From Distichodus sexfasciatus (taxonomy: Eukaryota; Chordata; Actinopteri; Characiformes; Distichodontidae), in the NCBI GenBank assembly GCA_032718565.1, contig JAVGVS010000405.1:238501-302500 (forward strand): a stretch of 64,000 bases of DNA. Reading direction: 5' to 3'. This document shows, one piece after another, positions 21,407 through 32,928 of this stretch (position 1 is its first letter; each line of letters starts with the position of its first letter). The notes beneath the pieces were generated by a model, which was not told where the DNA came from, searched no databases, and saw nothing but the letters and a program-made list of their open reading frames with translations. The position numbers and the translations under genes were made by a program.

Positions 21407-21910
21407 AGAGAGAATGAGAGAGTAGGAGAGAAGAGCGACAGGATGAGTGAATGAGAAAAAAAGAGAGCGGTGAGAGAAATCAAAAGAGTAAGAGAGAGAG
21501 GAAAGAGAGGATAACAGAATGAGAGACAGTAGAGAGAGAGATAATGAGAGAGAAGGAGTAAGAGATGAGAGACAGGATGTGAGAATGATAAAAAGAGAGG
21601 TAAGAGAAATGGAAAGAGTAAAAGAGAGAGAATGAGAAAGAGAGAGGTATAAGAAAGAGAGAGAGAGACAGACAGAAGAAAAGCAAGAGAGAAAGACAAA
21701 GTGGGTGAGAGAGAGAAAAGAGGATGGCAGAATGAGAGAGACGGTGAAAGTGAGAATCGAGAGAGACACAAGAGAGACAGGATGAGAAGGAAAGAGAGAG
21801 GAGGGGATGAGAAAGAGAAAGACAATAAAAGAGAGAAAGAGAGAATAAAATTGAGAGAGGCTGGGAGATTGAGGGAGAAAGAGGGAGAGAGAATGAGAGA
21901 GAACGAGATC
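20696..21910. repeat. 1.2-kb GA-rich degenerate tract
   Basis: Almost entirely purine on the + strand, built from GAGAGA runs separated by words such as GAATGAGAGAGA, GGATGACAGAATG and GAAATAGAAAGAG. On the - strand it yields very long Ser/Leu/Phe-rich open frames (up to 439 codons) that have no codon or domain logic and are not genes. Pure GA runs occur at about 21050-21081, 21199-21222 and 21360-21400. The rest is a higher-order degenerate array. Confidence 0.9.
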
Positions 21911-22496
21911 AAGAATGTCACACTCATTTCTGAGCTAACAGAATCAAGCATCAAACTGTATGTGTGAGGTTGACATAATCCTCCATTGCAGATGCCGCTT
22001 CATCAGCTGACCACTCCTCTCTCTCTCCCTCCCTCTCTTTCCCTGCTCACATCTTGCCTTGGAAATGAGGTCTCGCCACATCAGCGATGGGAGCCTTAAT
22101 TAGAGCTTCGACTGTAGAGATTTAATGAGTGAGAAGCACTAAAACAGCGAATGAGAGGAGGATAAAGAACGCGATGTGAGAAGGGTGTCGGATGTGTTTG
22201 TGGGGCCAAAAGAGGTTGATTCGCCCCTGTCTTTACTCCCCCAAAGAAAATCAGTCTCCCTAAAACCCGACTGCCTCCAGGCATCGCATCCGTGTATTTA
22301 AACACAAACACACAGGTGTGTAATTCCTGCCTCTTTTGGCATACAGAGATTTTTCTACGCAGATTAACCTTATACGAGCTTGGCATGCGAAGTGGGCGAA
22401 TATTTGCTCTCTTCAGTGCGTGAAACACGTGTCGCTGAAACACTGATGAGGTCATCTAAGTTGGATTTTTGTACAATAAAGTTAACATAATGGAGT
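21911..22496. other. Intronic, nothing recognised
   Basis: CT-rich patch at 22017-22040. No protein-like frame or repeat ends. Confidence 0.4.
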
Positions 22497-22605
22497 TGCT
22501 CATGAGTACCTCAGTGGTACCTTTACCAGTCCAGGACTTGAACCGGCGACCTTCAGATTACGTGGTGAACACATTACCGTTATGTCACCAACAGCCCTTG
22601 AAGCC
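22497..22605 (-). repeat. tRNA-derived SINE, head portion
   Basis: Reads TTGCTCATGAGTACCTCAGT, GGTACCTTTACCAGTCCAGG, then reverse B box ACTTGAACCGGCGACC and reverse A-box side. The body is missing. Confidence 0.7.
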
Positions 22606-22645
22606 ACTGAGTGCCCAAGCTTGCAAATATAATAGATTTATATAT

Positions 22646-23444
22646 TAGGGATGCACGATATGGGAATTATTGGCCAATGCCAATATCTGATATTTTTTAT
22701 GCTTATATCTGCTGATACCACTGCCGATAAATGAGGAAGGCAAAGTCGAGCACGAGTGCAGGTAGAGTGGAGCATGTAAAGATAAGATATTTAGCTTGCC
22801 AGAGTTCCACTGCATCTCAGAGTTTTGACACAAAAATAGCACCATAGCTCTGACATTTCTAACAGTGCCAAGTCAAGCGAACATGATAGTCGAGTCGAGC
22901 GAGGGCAGAGCATTTCCAGCGTAGTGCACAATATTTTAAGAAAACGTCACTTCCCGCCCTATGTGGTGTGGTCAAATAGGGTGCGTGTGTGACACTCCAT
23001 GTGCACCACCTGGTGCGCAGAATGCTGTTAAGCATCAGCTGTTTCCTGAGATGCGTGCTACCGCAAAGAAAAGTATGATAAGAGCGTCTTACCTACCATA
23101 CTATTAAGTGTGGCAGTATGCAGCTCGGGACACAGCCCATGTGCAAGCTCACATTTGCTAAGTGAGGCAAACATCCAGTTTAGTTAGTTAAAAATGTTTC
23201 GCAAGTGCAGGCAGAGTTGAGCGTGTAAAGATGAGACTTTGCTGCATGCTCAGAACAAAATTCCACCTTGGACTTTGGACTTGCCTGGCACAAGTGCTAC
23301 CGTTCTGATGTTCAATAAATGCATCATAAAATATAGGCTGAAAATCTCAGGCTAATCTAAGAATCGGTCCGATGTTGATGACTTAAAAAATGCTATTATC
23401 GGCTGATTTTAATATTGATATTCCGATATTATCATGCATCCCTA
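22646..23444. mobile_element. hAT-like non-autonomous element
   Basis: Ends TAGGGATGCACGATAT and GATATTATCATGCATCCCTA are inverted copies. The subterminal words (CCAATATCTGATATT; ATATTGATATTCCGAT) are typical of such fish elements. About 800 bp, with no transposase frame. No clear 8-bp target duplication, so the copy is old. A decayed relative lies at 39838-40130. Confidence 0.75.
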
Positions 23445-23774
23445 GTATAAGGCATGCAAGTCTAGGGTATGCTTTTTCTGATTAAAATAAGACTATAAAT
23501 AACGGAATATAAGAATGCTCAAAAATGTCCAAAGTCTCAAAGACTTGCTTGTGTGTACTGCTGGGTTTCCCTTTCTAGCTCTCTATCTCACATACACACA
23601 AACACACACACACGCCATATGTGCTGCGTCTGCGGGCAGAGGGGATTGTCAGGTGTGTTTTATGAACCGTCACCACTATGGAAGCCAATTAGAGGCGAGG
23701 CACACTATGGTGGTTTAGCTGTCCGTAGCTACTGTCTGCCCTCCCGGCTTCAGAATTTAACCCATACTCCCTTC

Positions 23775-23840
23775 CTCCACATTCCCCTCTCTTTCTCCCT
23801 CTCTCTCTATCTCTCTCTCACACACACACAATACAGAGAG
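23775..23840. repeat. CT/CA-rich simple repeat
   Basis: CTCTCT and CACACA runs. Confidence 0.7.
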
Positions 23841-23934
23841 TGAGTGCACAGAGAAGAGGCTTAAATCTTTATCACTTTAGCTGTAGATAGCCATATAAAA
23901 CATAGGGTGGTTTTATTGGATCTCAAAGCTCCAG

Positions 23935-24110
23935 CCAGACACACTCCATTTAGAAACATTGAAGACTGAAGTCTTGCAGCTGTATTCTGGATCAGTTGAA
24001 CTGGTCTTGTTGCCTTCATTGAAAGTCCAGCCATTAGAGAGTTGCAGTAGTCCAGCTTAGAGATGACCAAGGACTGGACGAGTAACTTCTGATTGCTAGG
24101 GAGTAACTTG
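23935..24110 (-). mobile_element. LINE reverse-transcriptase tail fragment
   Basis: On the - strand a frame reads VISKLDYCNSLMAGL and LIQNTAARLQ, a hallmark of the region just after the RT catalytic core in L2/CR1-like fish LINEs. It is only a short piece and ends abruptly. A second fragment with the same signature and further downstream coding is at 53076-53470. Confidence 0.65.
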
Positions 24111-24114
24111 GGGT

Positions 24115-24235
24115 CAGAGGTCTTGCTCAGGGACCCATTGATGTAAATGCCAGAGGTAGGATTCGAACCCATGATCCTTTAGTCCAGATCCTTTAGTCCA
24201 GAGGCACATGTCCTAACCACTAGGCCACCCTTTGT
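24115..24235 (-). repeat. SINE-like repeat (second family), tRNA end
   Basis: GGTCTTGCTCAGGGACCCAT, GCCAGAGGTAGGATTCGAAC and CCTAACCACTAGGCCACCC match the right part of 48425-48605. The stretch ATCCTTTAGTCCAG is duplicated in tandem. Confidence 0.65.
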
Positions 24236-24302
24236 CTTCCCGTTAGACTTTGGCACGACCAACAACTGCTGCTCAGAAGAATGAAGAGAGCGAACTAGTA
24301 TA

Positions 24303-25765
24303 TACAGTACTGTGCAAAAGTTTTAGGCAGGTGTGAAAAAATGCTGTAAACAAAGAATGCTTTCAAAAATGGAAGTGTTAATCATTTATTTTCATCAATC
24401 AACAAAATGCAGTGAATGAACAAAAGAGAAATCTAAATCAAATCAATATTTGGTGTGACCACCCTTTGCCTTCAAAACAGCATCAATTCTTCTAGGTACA
24501 CTCGCACACAGTTTTTGAAGGAACTCGGCTGGTAGGTTGTTCCAAACATCTTCAAAGTCAAAGTCAAAGTCAAAGTAAACTTTGTCATCTCTGCTATATA
24601 CACTGTACAGATATACAGAGAGACGAGACGACGTGGCTCCAGTTTTTCAGTGCAATAGGAAATAAAGGACAAAGAACAAATAAGGCACACAGAATAAACA
24701 GTATATAAATAGAATACAAAAATATACATTTTAAACTAGGAATGGAATATTAAATATAACTTTAAACTAGAACTGGAAATAGAGGTAGAGGACAGACAGT
24801 TTGGATGCAGTATTTCCTACAGAAGTGGAAGTTGACATTGACACTGGATGTGCAGGAGGTTAGATACAGTTTCAATATGAAAAAGTCTATATCCAGTCTT
24901 TTAATAAAACAGTAAAAAAGTGTTACTAACATTTAAGTTTTGCAGATATTTTAACAGTAGTGGAGAACCAAGGTCGAGGGCGGGAAGTGTGTTCAAGAGT
25001 CTGATGGCTTGTGGCAAAGAGCTATGACGCATTCTGGTGGTTCGAGTCTTGATGCTGCGATAGCGTCTGCCGGATGGGAGGAGTGTAAAGAGTCCATGTG
25101 AAGGATGTGAGGGGTCGAGCATGATACAGGAGGCCCTCCTGATGCAGTGTTTGTAAAAGATGTCCTGCAGCGGCGGGAGAGACACACCGATGATGTTGCC
25201 AGCTGCTTTGACAATCCTTTGAAGCCGCCTGTTATCGGCAACAGTGCTGTTACCGAACCAGGTGGAGATGCAGCTGGTCAGGACGGTCTCTATGGTGCCC
25301 CTGTAGAACACGGTGAGGGTGTAAGGGTGGAGGTTGGCTCGCACAAACAAAACGGAAAGTAAACAAAAACGAATGAGAATCAGTATACACTGAATAACAC
25401 TGAATTCACTGGAGTGCTGTTAGCCGCTGCCTGCTCGTGGCGCCGCCACCATATGCTTGTATGGAGAACTAACCACAGATCTATAATCCTATAATCGCAC
25501 AAAATGATATAATGACTACAAAATAATATAATGACTATAATCCTACAAAATCCCTGACTTTGTACAAGTATACCTATAAGAATTGATGCTGGTTTGAAGG
25601 CAAAAGGTAGTAACACCAAATATTGATTTGATTTAGATTTTTCTTTTGTTCGCTCACTTTGCATTTTGTAAATTGATAAAAATAAACAACCATTTATATT
25701 TCTGAAAGCATTCTTTGTTTACAGCATTTTTTCACACCTGCCTAAAACTTTTGCACAGTACTGTA
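24303..25765. mobile_element. Tc1/mariner-like element with long inverted repeats, split by a LINE
   Basis: Ends TACAGTACTGTGCAAAAG and CTTTTGCACAGTACTGTA are perfect inverted copies with the TA target dinucleotide. Inverted similarity continues inward for about 200 bp (AATATTTGGTGTGACCACC against the complement of TAGTAACACCAAATATT). No transposase frame remains. The segment 24551 to about 25460 is foreign LINE sequence. The DNA-transposon text breaks off at CCAAACATCTTC and resumes at GGAGAACTAACCACAGATCT. Confidence 0.85.
24551..25460 (-). mobile_element. 5'-truncated LINE inserted in the Tc1-like element
   Basis: The - strand encodes, in a frame from 25350 to about 24901, the C-terminal region after RT of an L2/CR1-like LINE: a FYRGTIETVLTSCISTWFGN motif, then HPSHGLFTLLPSGRRYRS and SLPQAIRLLN. 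The element ends on the left with a short tandem tail of four AAAGTC units (24556-24580), as usual for L2-like 3' ends. It starts inside the coding region, so it was truncated on insertion. Exact clade not resolved. A related LINE is at 46540-48300. Confidence 0.75.
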
Positions 25766-25774
25766 CAAGACCAA

Positions 25775-26095
25775 CAACTCAGCCAGATAGGATCAGGCAG
25801 CACCGTTCAAGGACTTAAAAACGAAAAAGTAAAATTTAAACTGTATTCTATGTTCAGTTGTGTGCCAGTGAAGTGAGACCAATATTGGGGTAATAGATTC
25901 AAATTTCTGAGAACCAGTAAGAAAACGAGTAGCAGCATTTTAGATCAGCTGCAGCTGAGAAAGGATTTACTGACACGAGAAAAAAGTGAGTTATAGGAGT
26001 CAAGGCATGATATGATAGACACATGATATACTGTTCATGAACTGAGTTTTAACAATCTTAACAGTGTTTACTTGACTAAAATGACAAGGAATACT
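25775..26095 (-). repeat. Likely LINE-derived fragment
   Basis: GAGTAGCAGCATTTTAGATC, AGCTGCAGCTGAGAAAGG and the surrounding text resemble the complement of the 3' part of fish LINEs that encode an AAARL-type tail. Decayed, no frame. Confidence 0.4.
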
Positions 26096-26115
26096 GGATA
26101 AATAATATACAGTAT

Positions 26116-26254
26116 GTCATGTGCAGTGCTTGGAGTCAGTATCTTGCTCATGGGTACCTCAGTGGTACCTAGACCAGTCCTGGATTTGAACCAGTGGCCC
26201 TCTGATCACAGGGCCAATGCTACGCTACCATTACCCTACCAACTTTATACTTGG
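26116..26254 (-). repeat. tRNA-derived SINE, head portion
   Basis: CATGTGCAGTGCTTGGAGTC, GGGTACCTCAGTGGTACC, GGATTTGAACCAGTGGCC and ACCATTACCCTACC follow the same order as the other minus-strand copies. Confidence 0.7.
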
Positions 26255-26735
26255 GCTTGGTATTTTCAGTATTACCAACTTTGACATTTTATTTGAATGC
26301 AGTTACAATGAAAATAAATGTATATTTTTACTGTAATAGACTTCTACTGAAATCCATCACTAGCTATCACTAGCTTCATTTTGGATGTTAAATTAGTGGA
26401 AAAAAATTCATTCTGAAGGCATGATATCACTATCTGCAGCATTAAATCCAACTGACAGTATAAAATCTTTAAGCTTGAATTTGTACAACATGCTCACCCC
26501 ATGTCAACGTGTCAGTCTCTGGTCCACATAACTTTGGGGATTTTGGGAAGTATGATCAGTATAACCAATTAGTTCGATTAAACTTAACCAATGTTTACTT
26601 TCTACTTGACTTCAGTCATAATGACAGTAATATACTTTTTACTCCATTAGAGTTTCAGGCAACGACACAAGCAACTGATTTTATGTGCAAAAATACTGGG
26701 TGAATTACCAATTCCCGTTTAAACAAGTGAAAAGA
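26255..26735. other. Intronic, nothing recognised
   Basis: AT-rich, without repeat ends or protein-like frames. Confidence 0.4.
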
Positions 26736-26737
26736 GG

Positions 26738-27424
26738 TGGGCAAAGTAGCTAACTTGATTACTTAAGTGAAAGTACAGATACAACTAGTATACAATTTGT
26801 ATACAAGTGAAAGTTGTACAGTCAAATTTTTACTTAAGTTTAAGTACTGAAATACTTATTTTAAAAAATACTTAAGTATTAAAAGTACATCTTCTTGCAT
26901 TATTACCACCACACTTACAACACCTAATGCCTCTGACTAGCTTGTAGAACCTGTAGTATAAGGAATTGGTAGAATGTTACAGAATGAAACACAACCCGAA
27001 CTGACAAAGAAAACAGTAATTAGTTAATCATTTAAATTAATTGTAAGACTATACCCCCCACAAAACAACATGGTAGTGTGCTGACACAGCTCTGGCAGTG
27101 TGTGCACACATATACAGTATGTGTATCTTAATGAGGAGGACAGTGCAATGGCTGTAAATACAGTCTGCTCAGAAAATAAAAGGAACACTTCAGCCTTCTT
27201 AAGAACCAGCTCTACACCTCTAGCTTCATGACTTTCCAACAGCAACAGTGTTTGAAACAAGACAAAAAAACAGCAGAACTTGGTATTTTATAGCTGTTTT
27301 ATAGTTAAAGTCTACAGGCGTGATGTAACCCTACTGATTACTGATAAAACCAATCACGTTTTCCAGAAAATACTACTCAAGTGCAGTACCGATACTCAAA
27401 AACTGTACTTAAGTAAAAGAAAGT
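26738..27424. mobile_element. Old non-autonomous DNA element (ACTTAAGTAAAAGTAC type)
   Basis: The left side reads GAGGTGGGCAAAGTAGCTAA and TACTTAAGTGAAAGTACAG. The right side reads TACTCAAAAACTGTACTTAA with GTAAAAG. These are the ends of a common fish miniature element whose insertions read as ACTTRAGTAAAAGTA on either strand. A relative splits the SINE at 35937-36561. Confidence 0.5.
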
Positions 27425-27606
27425 GAGTGATTATTTGTTATTGTGAACACACCACAACACAGCACACAGTGCACCACAAAGAAATGTGACCCCTTTCGTG
27501 AAGGAGCAGTAGGCAGCTAACATGGGCAGCACCTGGGGAGCAGTGCTTCGGGACGGTACCTTGCTAATAGGTACCTCTGTGGTAACTTTGCTGGTCTGGA
27601 ATTCAA
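27425..27606 (-). repeat. tRNA-derived SINE
   Basis: The + strand shows tail GTGAGTGATTATTTGTTATT, body GCAGCACCTGGGGAGCAGTG and head-side TAGGTACCTCTGTGGTAACT. The tRNA-like B box has decayed. Confidence 0.7.
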
Positions 27607-29009
27607 CTGTCACTTGCTGATTTGACAGTAAACTTTAGATAAAGGGCTGCACTGCTTTTGATTTGACTGAATCATTTGTCATAGTTGAGCTCATCTGTCA
27701 CACCTGACGTGTAAGTTTCTGTGGGTGTGTGTGTGGTCTTGAAGGCTCTGCAGACTCATCTGGAAATACATGAAGGATGGCTAACTATGCCTTAAGGTGG
27801 TGACTTTCAACATAAAAGTTCTGTGTCTCTCACTATGTTTCACTCGTTCTTGCTCTCCCTACCTTGACCTGTTAAGCCCTGAGACTGTTTTACAGATTTT
27901 TGCTCGAAAAAAGATACCCAAAATAAAATGTGTATATTTCAGCAACCACAATGTCTATTTGTATGCTTTTGATATCATTATAAAGGTACTACTTGTGAGA
28001 TTACTGTGGAATAAGTGTACATGTTACTGGGTTAGAATAAAGGAAGTTACAACACAGCAGAACAGGGAAAAAAATCATTACATTTCACAAAAAATCAAAT
28101 ACATTTACCGTCTATTTAGAGCCTTCCGGTTCTGCCCCCGGTTCTGGGGGTGATCAGGCTCAAGCAGTTAAAGGGTTTCGGCGATTACCTCTTCCATTTA
28201 GCGGCTTAGCTGTATCCATCCTGTGAGGCTTGTGTGTGTGTGTGACTGTGAATAATATGTGTGTAAGGAAAGAACACAAGGTGTAAGTAATACCTTTACC
28301 ATGTTCTCCAGGACAATAACACACACACAGCTCTTCTAAAACCTAATGATGCAACCTCCCGTCAAACAAACACAAAGAATTACAGTCTGACAGATGCAAA
28401 TATTGAAGTGCTTCACACTGGTGTGGGTGTGTGACGCCTTATTGACAAATGCACGGCAAAGGCGTTTTAATAAAAGTACGATTTTGGAGCTAGTTTGTAA
28501 TATAACAGTGTGGTCTCCTACTCTCTCACTGCTTCAGAGCGACTCAGTTTTTACTTCCCCTGGAATAATGCACGACAAGAGATAAACACACACACACACA
28601 CCTGCTGCCGCTAGTGGGCTTCCCTGCACCACGCCTGATAAACCCCTCTATTGTTGTAATGCTTTGCTCGTAACAAGCATCGGTGACTTCACAATGGTTG
28701 CCCCTGGTAACCGAGATCCACTTTAGCTGCCACGGCTGTCCGTGGTCATGAAGTTCTCCTGGGGGTCTCGGTACCAGATGGCTCTGGGTTTTTTGATCAG
28801 ATTGCAGCGACCCTGTTGAGCAGAAAAACAGTCGACATCACATGCATCCACCAATCAGAGTTCTGTAGTTACTGAATGAATAAATAAATGAATGAATAAA
28901 TGTTACATTTCTATAGCCCCTTTCTAGACCCCCAAAAGCACTTTAGAGAGTCTGTGTTTCTCCACTTTAACCAGAAAAGCACTAAAGGAATACATTCATT
29001 CATGTATTT
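27607..29009. other. Intronic, nothing recognised
   Basis: Short TG and CA runs only. Open frames of 118 codons or less have no domain-like content. Confidence 0.4.
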
Positions 29010-29285
29010 ACTAGAGGTATGAACCTTTACTGGTCTCACGATTCGATCCAATAACGATTATTATGTATGTTTCTACCTTACCTAACACTGCATGCAGATT
29101 GGGCATGGATTGTAGATCGAGCAGCCATAAATGACATGTTTAACTGAATTTTTATGCTGCAGCCAGAAAATCACCAATCAGTGTCACTATGATATAATCA
29201 ATTATGGTCTGCCAGTGCATCAATGCAGAATTGTCCACATCTGCATCACGATGCATTGATTATGTGATTAATTTTTTTTCTCTAT
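29010..29285. mobile_element. hAT-like miniature element, decayed
   Basis: TAGAGGTATGAACCTTTACT and GGTCTCACGATTCGAT at the left, and AATCAATTATGGTCTGCCAG with TGCATCAATGCAG at the right, match the complete element at 36650-37195 in order. The right terminal bases are lost. Confidence 0.6.
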
Positions 29286-29489
29286 CATTTAGAGGTTAGT
29301 AGCGAATTGATACATAAAGAAAGGAATTTCTCTAGCGCTTTTCTAGATCCGCAAAGTCGTTGGTTCTCCACTTCAGCCAGTGCCGACGTGCAGCTCCACC
29401 AGGATGACGCTACAGCAGCCATTCTTTCAGCTAGAAATAACAACCTCAGTACACCAAGGCTCTTTTTTTCTTTAGTTAATTTTTGTCCT

Positions 29490-29655
29490 TGTGAAGACAG
29501 CACAGCACACAATACGCAGCAAAAAAGTGACCTCTACATTTGACACATCTGCAGAGGAGCAGCAGCAGCTCTGTCATCACCCGGGGAGCAGTGTTTGGGG
29601 ATGGTACCTTGCTAATGAGTATCTCAGTGGTAGCTTTACCAGTCAGGGACTTTTG
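29490..29655 (-). repeat. tRNA-derived SINE, without B box
   Basis: CACAGCACACAATACGCAGC, ATCACCCGGGGAGCAGTG and GAGTATCTCAGTGGTAGC follow the family order. It ends at CAGTCAGGGAC. Confidence 0.65.
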
Positions 29656-30155
29656 TGACCTTTGTGAGGACCTGATTGTCCTTTAACCTATCAGAAAACA
29701 AGATTTGTTAGATATCTGTGCCTTTGTGCCAACATTTCTTTGGAAATGAGGACCAGTCCTGCTTTTATAGAAAAGTTTCAGTGCTAATTTGGAAAACTAA
29801 AAGGATTTTCTTGTGGATACAGAAGTTAAAATTATAATTAGAGTTAGACATAGATTATTATTCTTAGAATCCTATGAATGAAATATCAATATCTATGAGA
29901 GTACGTCATATAGAGATAGCATAGGGTGGTGTGTGTATGTAGTGCCAGTGTGATTTCAGTGCTGCAGTAGCTGGGGGAGTGTGAGGGACAAGACAAGCTA
30001 ATTATGAGCTTATCTCCTGCTGTGGTAGGTGAAATGCCAAGAGATGTGTTTGTTTCTTACACAGAATGTGGTCAGATGGAAATTAGAGCAGCTTTATTTT
30101 AGGAGTCTGCTTAGTGGGTGGTAACTTGGTTTTAATGACAGTTGTTGATTTTAAA
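29656..30155. other. Intronic, nothing recognised
   Basis: No repeat ends or coding signal. Confidence 0.4.
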
Positions 30156-30159
30156 CATA

Positions 30160-30245
30160 GCTTTACTGATTGAAGAGCAGTCCTGGACTACAAAGCACTG
30201 TTGTAAGTCACTCTGGATAAGAGCATCTGCTAAATGCTGTAAATG
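30160..30245 (+). repeat. Fragment of the second SINE-like family
   Basis: AAGTCACTCTGGATAAGAGC followed by ATCTGCTAAATGCTGTAAAT, the terminal block also present (inverted) at 48421-48460. Confidence 0.6.
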
Positions 30246-31130
30246 CAAACAAAGTCCACTGGGTTGGCCTCTGGGAAATCTATCTCTTATTGCATGTTTA
30301 TCTCCATGGCCCCTTCTCTTTGCCCTTACTCTATGTACCTTAATCACACCTAAAACAACACTGTAGACTTAATTTTTAATATTGTGTGCAAAAGGGAAGC
30401 AGCAATGTTATCATCGCATCATTATTGATGAATTATAGCACTCATCACCTAGTCACAAAGTCCGTCAATAAAAAATCTAAGAATAAAAAAGAAATAAAAC
30501 AAGAAAAGCTGGATCTAGTTATCGATCATTTAAATGTGGTCATTTGTCCTTAGAGGAAGCAGCAGTTATGCAGGAGTGAGAGTAAACAAAACTTTGATAA
30601 TAGTCAAACCAAAACAAAGACACCTCCCTGATAGACAGCAGATGCAAAAAAGACACTGGTGAGAGACAGGCTTAAATATACAGAGACATAGGTGTAACAC
30701 ATCAGACAAATCAAGCTTTGGCGTGATGCTCTCACAGGGTAGGAGTCATCATAACAACAATTTCAAGTTTTTTGCAAGAATTTCAGACAGAGACCCAAAT
30801 GCAGAGCATAAAAATAAAGTTTGTGTTTGTCATTATGTGCAAAATTGTGGCAGTAATCAGGGACAGGTAAAGGATCATGTGCAAGGTTCAGGTCTTCAAA
30901 CAAATCTAAATTGCAGAGCAAAAACACAATGATCCCTTACAAAACTGTACGCTTCTGGCAAATGGTTGCCAGAACTTAACTTTGGCAATGTTAAGTTTTT
31001 AAAACCTGTTGCAAACATTTTTGTAAGGGATAAATACAAACAAGCATATCCAAATTTGAAATCTGAGGGAAAAAGGGGTAAACCTAAATACTATGGGAAC
31101 ACTGCAAATATCTAAACTAACCTAAACTGC
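30246..31130. other. Intronic, nothing recognised
   Basis: No protein-like frame. No repeat ends seen. Confidence 0.4.
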
Positions 31131-31135
31131 TTGGT

Positions 31136-31194
31136 TTTTGGACCTTCTTGCTGCGAAGCGATATCGATAACCACTGCACCACTCTGCCACCTAT
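31136..31194 (-). repeat. tRNA-like SINE/LINE terminal fragment
   Basis: GACCTTCTTGCTGCGAAGCG...ATAACCACTGCACCACTCTGCCACC is the complement of a tRNA-like repeat head widespread in fish. Confidence 0.45.
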
Positions 31195-32255
31195 ATTGGA
31201 AATACTACACAAGGAAATAATGGAAATGAAAGAACTTTTTATACATGAAGAGACCTAGTACTCAGATGAGGATGATGTTGCCAATTAAGAGTCTTTGTGA
31301 GAGATCCCAGAATCCTTCTGAAGACTTTCAACTGTTATTTCAAGGTGTAATCTAGTGGTGAACATTTACTTTTACTGCAGCCATTTTCTTTTTCTTTGTA
31401 AAGAATCTTGATGTGTGTCACTCAGTGGGTGGGCAGCAGACAGAGAGTCTACAGTGTCCATTTTTGTTTGATCACAGGCTGAGGGTTTGTACTCTCTGTT
31501 TCCCTCACTGATCAGACCCTGTCATGCTCTGTCCATGTGGCACATCTGCCATCTGATCTATGATCAGACACTGTCTTGACCGTCTGCCCACTCCACTGTG
31601 CCCCTGTGTCTTGGTTGACAGCTGATTTCCGGTCTGCTGGTGGGCCATGATCTGCATACAGGAGGAGGGTTGACTTTGACTTTGTCCTTTGATTGGCCTC
31701 TTTAGCTAAAGAAGCTTTGTGCAAGTGCATAATATTTTGGGGAAGCCTTTGAATACTGCTTATTTGAATGCTGCCCCATTCAGAATCAGGCATCACAAAA
31801 TAGTTTTATTTTGAATAAATTTGAAGGCATCACAGCCCCATATACAACACAACTGAGATACTTCAGAACTATCATCAATTTAAGTTAGCTCTTCTATTGG
31901 ATAAGATAACATGGTCTAACGTTCTTTCTCCACATGAATTAGGCCATCCAATACCTTATTGCTGGTTCACCACACACAATGGTTCCAACACATCAATTTC
32001 AAGGAAATAATGTTAACTTGCTGCCTAATCTATCCCATGCAATTTTAACAAAGTAATCAGTGTTATTAACTTCAACTATCAGTGGTCATAATGTTATCTT
32101 TGATCAGTGTATATACCCTTCACACCAAAAGCTCCTTGTCAACCGCTCTAGGAGTCAGAATGCCATCATGGTCAAAGGCAAAATTCCCTTGACAGAGCCG
32201 ATCAGATCACTTTTTCAAAGCACTTAGATGAAAAGAGCAGTTACGTAACAGCAAG
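31195..32255. other. Intronic, nothing recognised
   Basis: No repeat ends, no protein-like frame. Confidence 0.4.
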
Positions 32256-32259
32256 GGAG

Positions 32260-32370
32260 GTGCTCATATGATTGAAGATGACCGAGTCAAATCCCAAATT
32301 GGTAAAGGTAGCATTGAGATACCGCTGAGCAAGGTACCATCCCTAAAGTGGTTGCCATGTGAGGTGCTCA
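32260..32370 (+). repeat. tRNA-derived SINE, partial
   Basis: TTGGTAAAGGTAGCATTGAG and GAGCAAGGTACCATCCCTAA are the constant block of the family on the + strand. The body after it is lost. Confidence 0.55.
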
Positions 32371-32587
32371 CTTCTCTTACATTATTTATGACATAGCATA
32401 AAGCATATGCATGTGGAGGTCTCAAATTCTTTTTGTAGGGTTGAGCAAAATGGCAGTTTTCCTAGAGGAGCAACCTTGCGCTTGCATGCCTCCTTCAGTT
32501 TTGCTTTAGTGACCTGACCATTTTCCAGTGGTTCCAGTTGTCAAAGTGGATATATAACTTACAAGAAAATTATTGACACACTGGAGA

Positions 32588-32928
32588 TTAACACAACAGA
32601 GATGAACAGAAACGAGATGAATGGAATTGAGATGAAAGCAATGGAGATGAACACAATGGAGATGAATGCAATGGAGATGAATGCAATGGAGATGAACACA
32701 ATGGAGATGAACACAATGGAGATGAAGGCAACGGAGATGAACACAAATGGAGATGAACGCAGTGGAGATGAATGCAATGGAGATGAACGCAGTGGAGATG
32801 AATGCAATGGAGATGAACGCAGTCAAGATGAATGCAGTGGAGTTGCATGTAATGGAGATGAACACAATGGAGATGAACACAATGGAGATGAACGCAGTGG
32901 AGATAAATGCAGTGGAGATGAACTTCAC
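32588..32928. repeat. 15-bp minisatellite, about 22 copies
   Basis: Unit AATGGAGATGAACAC with variants (GCAGTGGAGATGAAT, AGGCAACGGAGATGA). Because the unit is a multiple of three and lacks stops, all frames on both strands are open (Met-Glu-Met-Asn on +, Ser/His/Ile-rich on -). These are by-products and not genes. No signal suggests translation. Confidence 0.93.

Noticed and set aside
20635..21954. Open frames of 439 and 364 codons on the - strand
   Set aside because: They lie in the GA-rich tract and consist of Ser, Leu, Phe and Ile from a two-letter repeat. No domain and no splice logic; repeat by-product.
24901..25350. 149-codon frame on the - strand as a host gene
   Set aside because: It is the C-terminal tail of a truncated LINE nested in a Tc1-like element, with no start or promoter.
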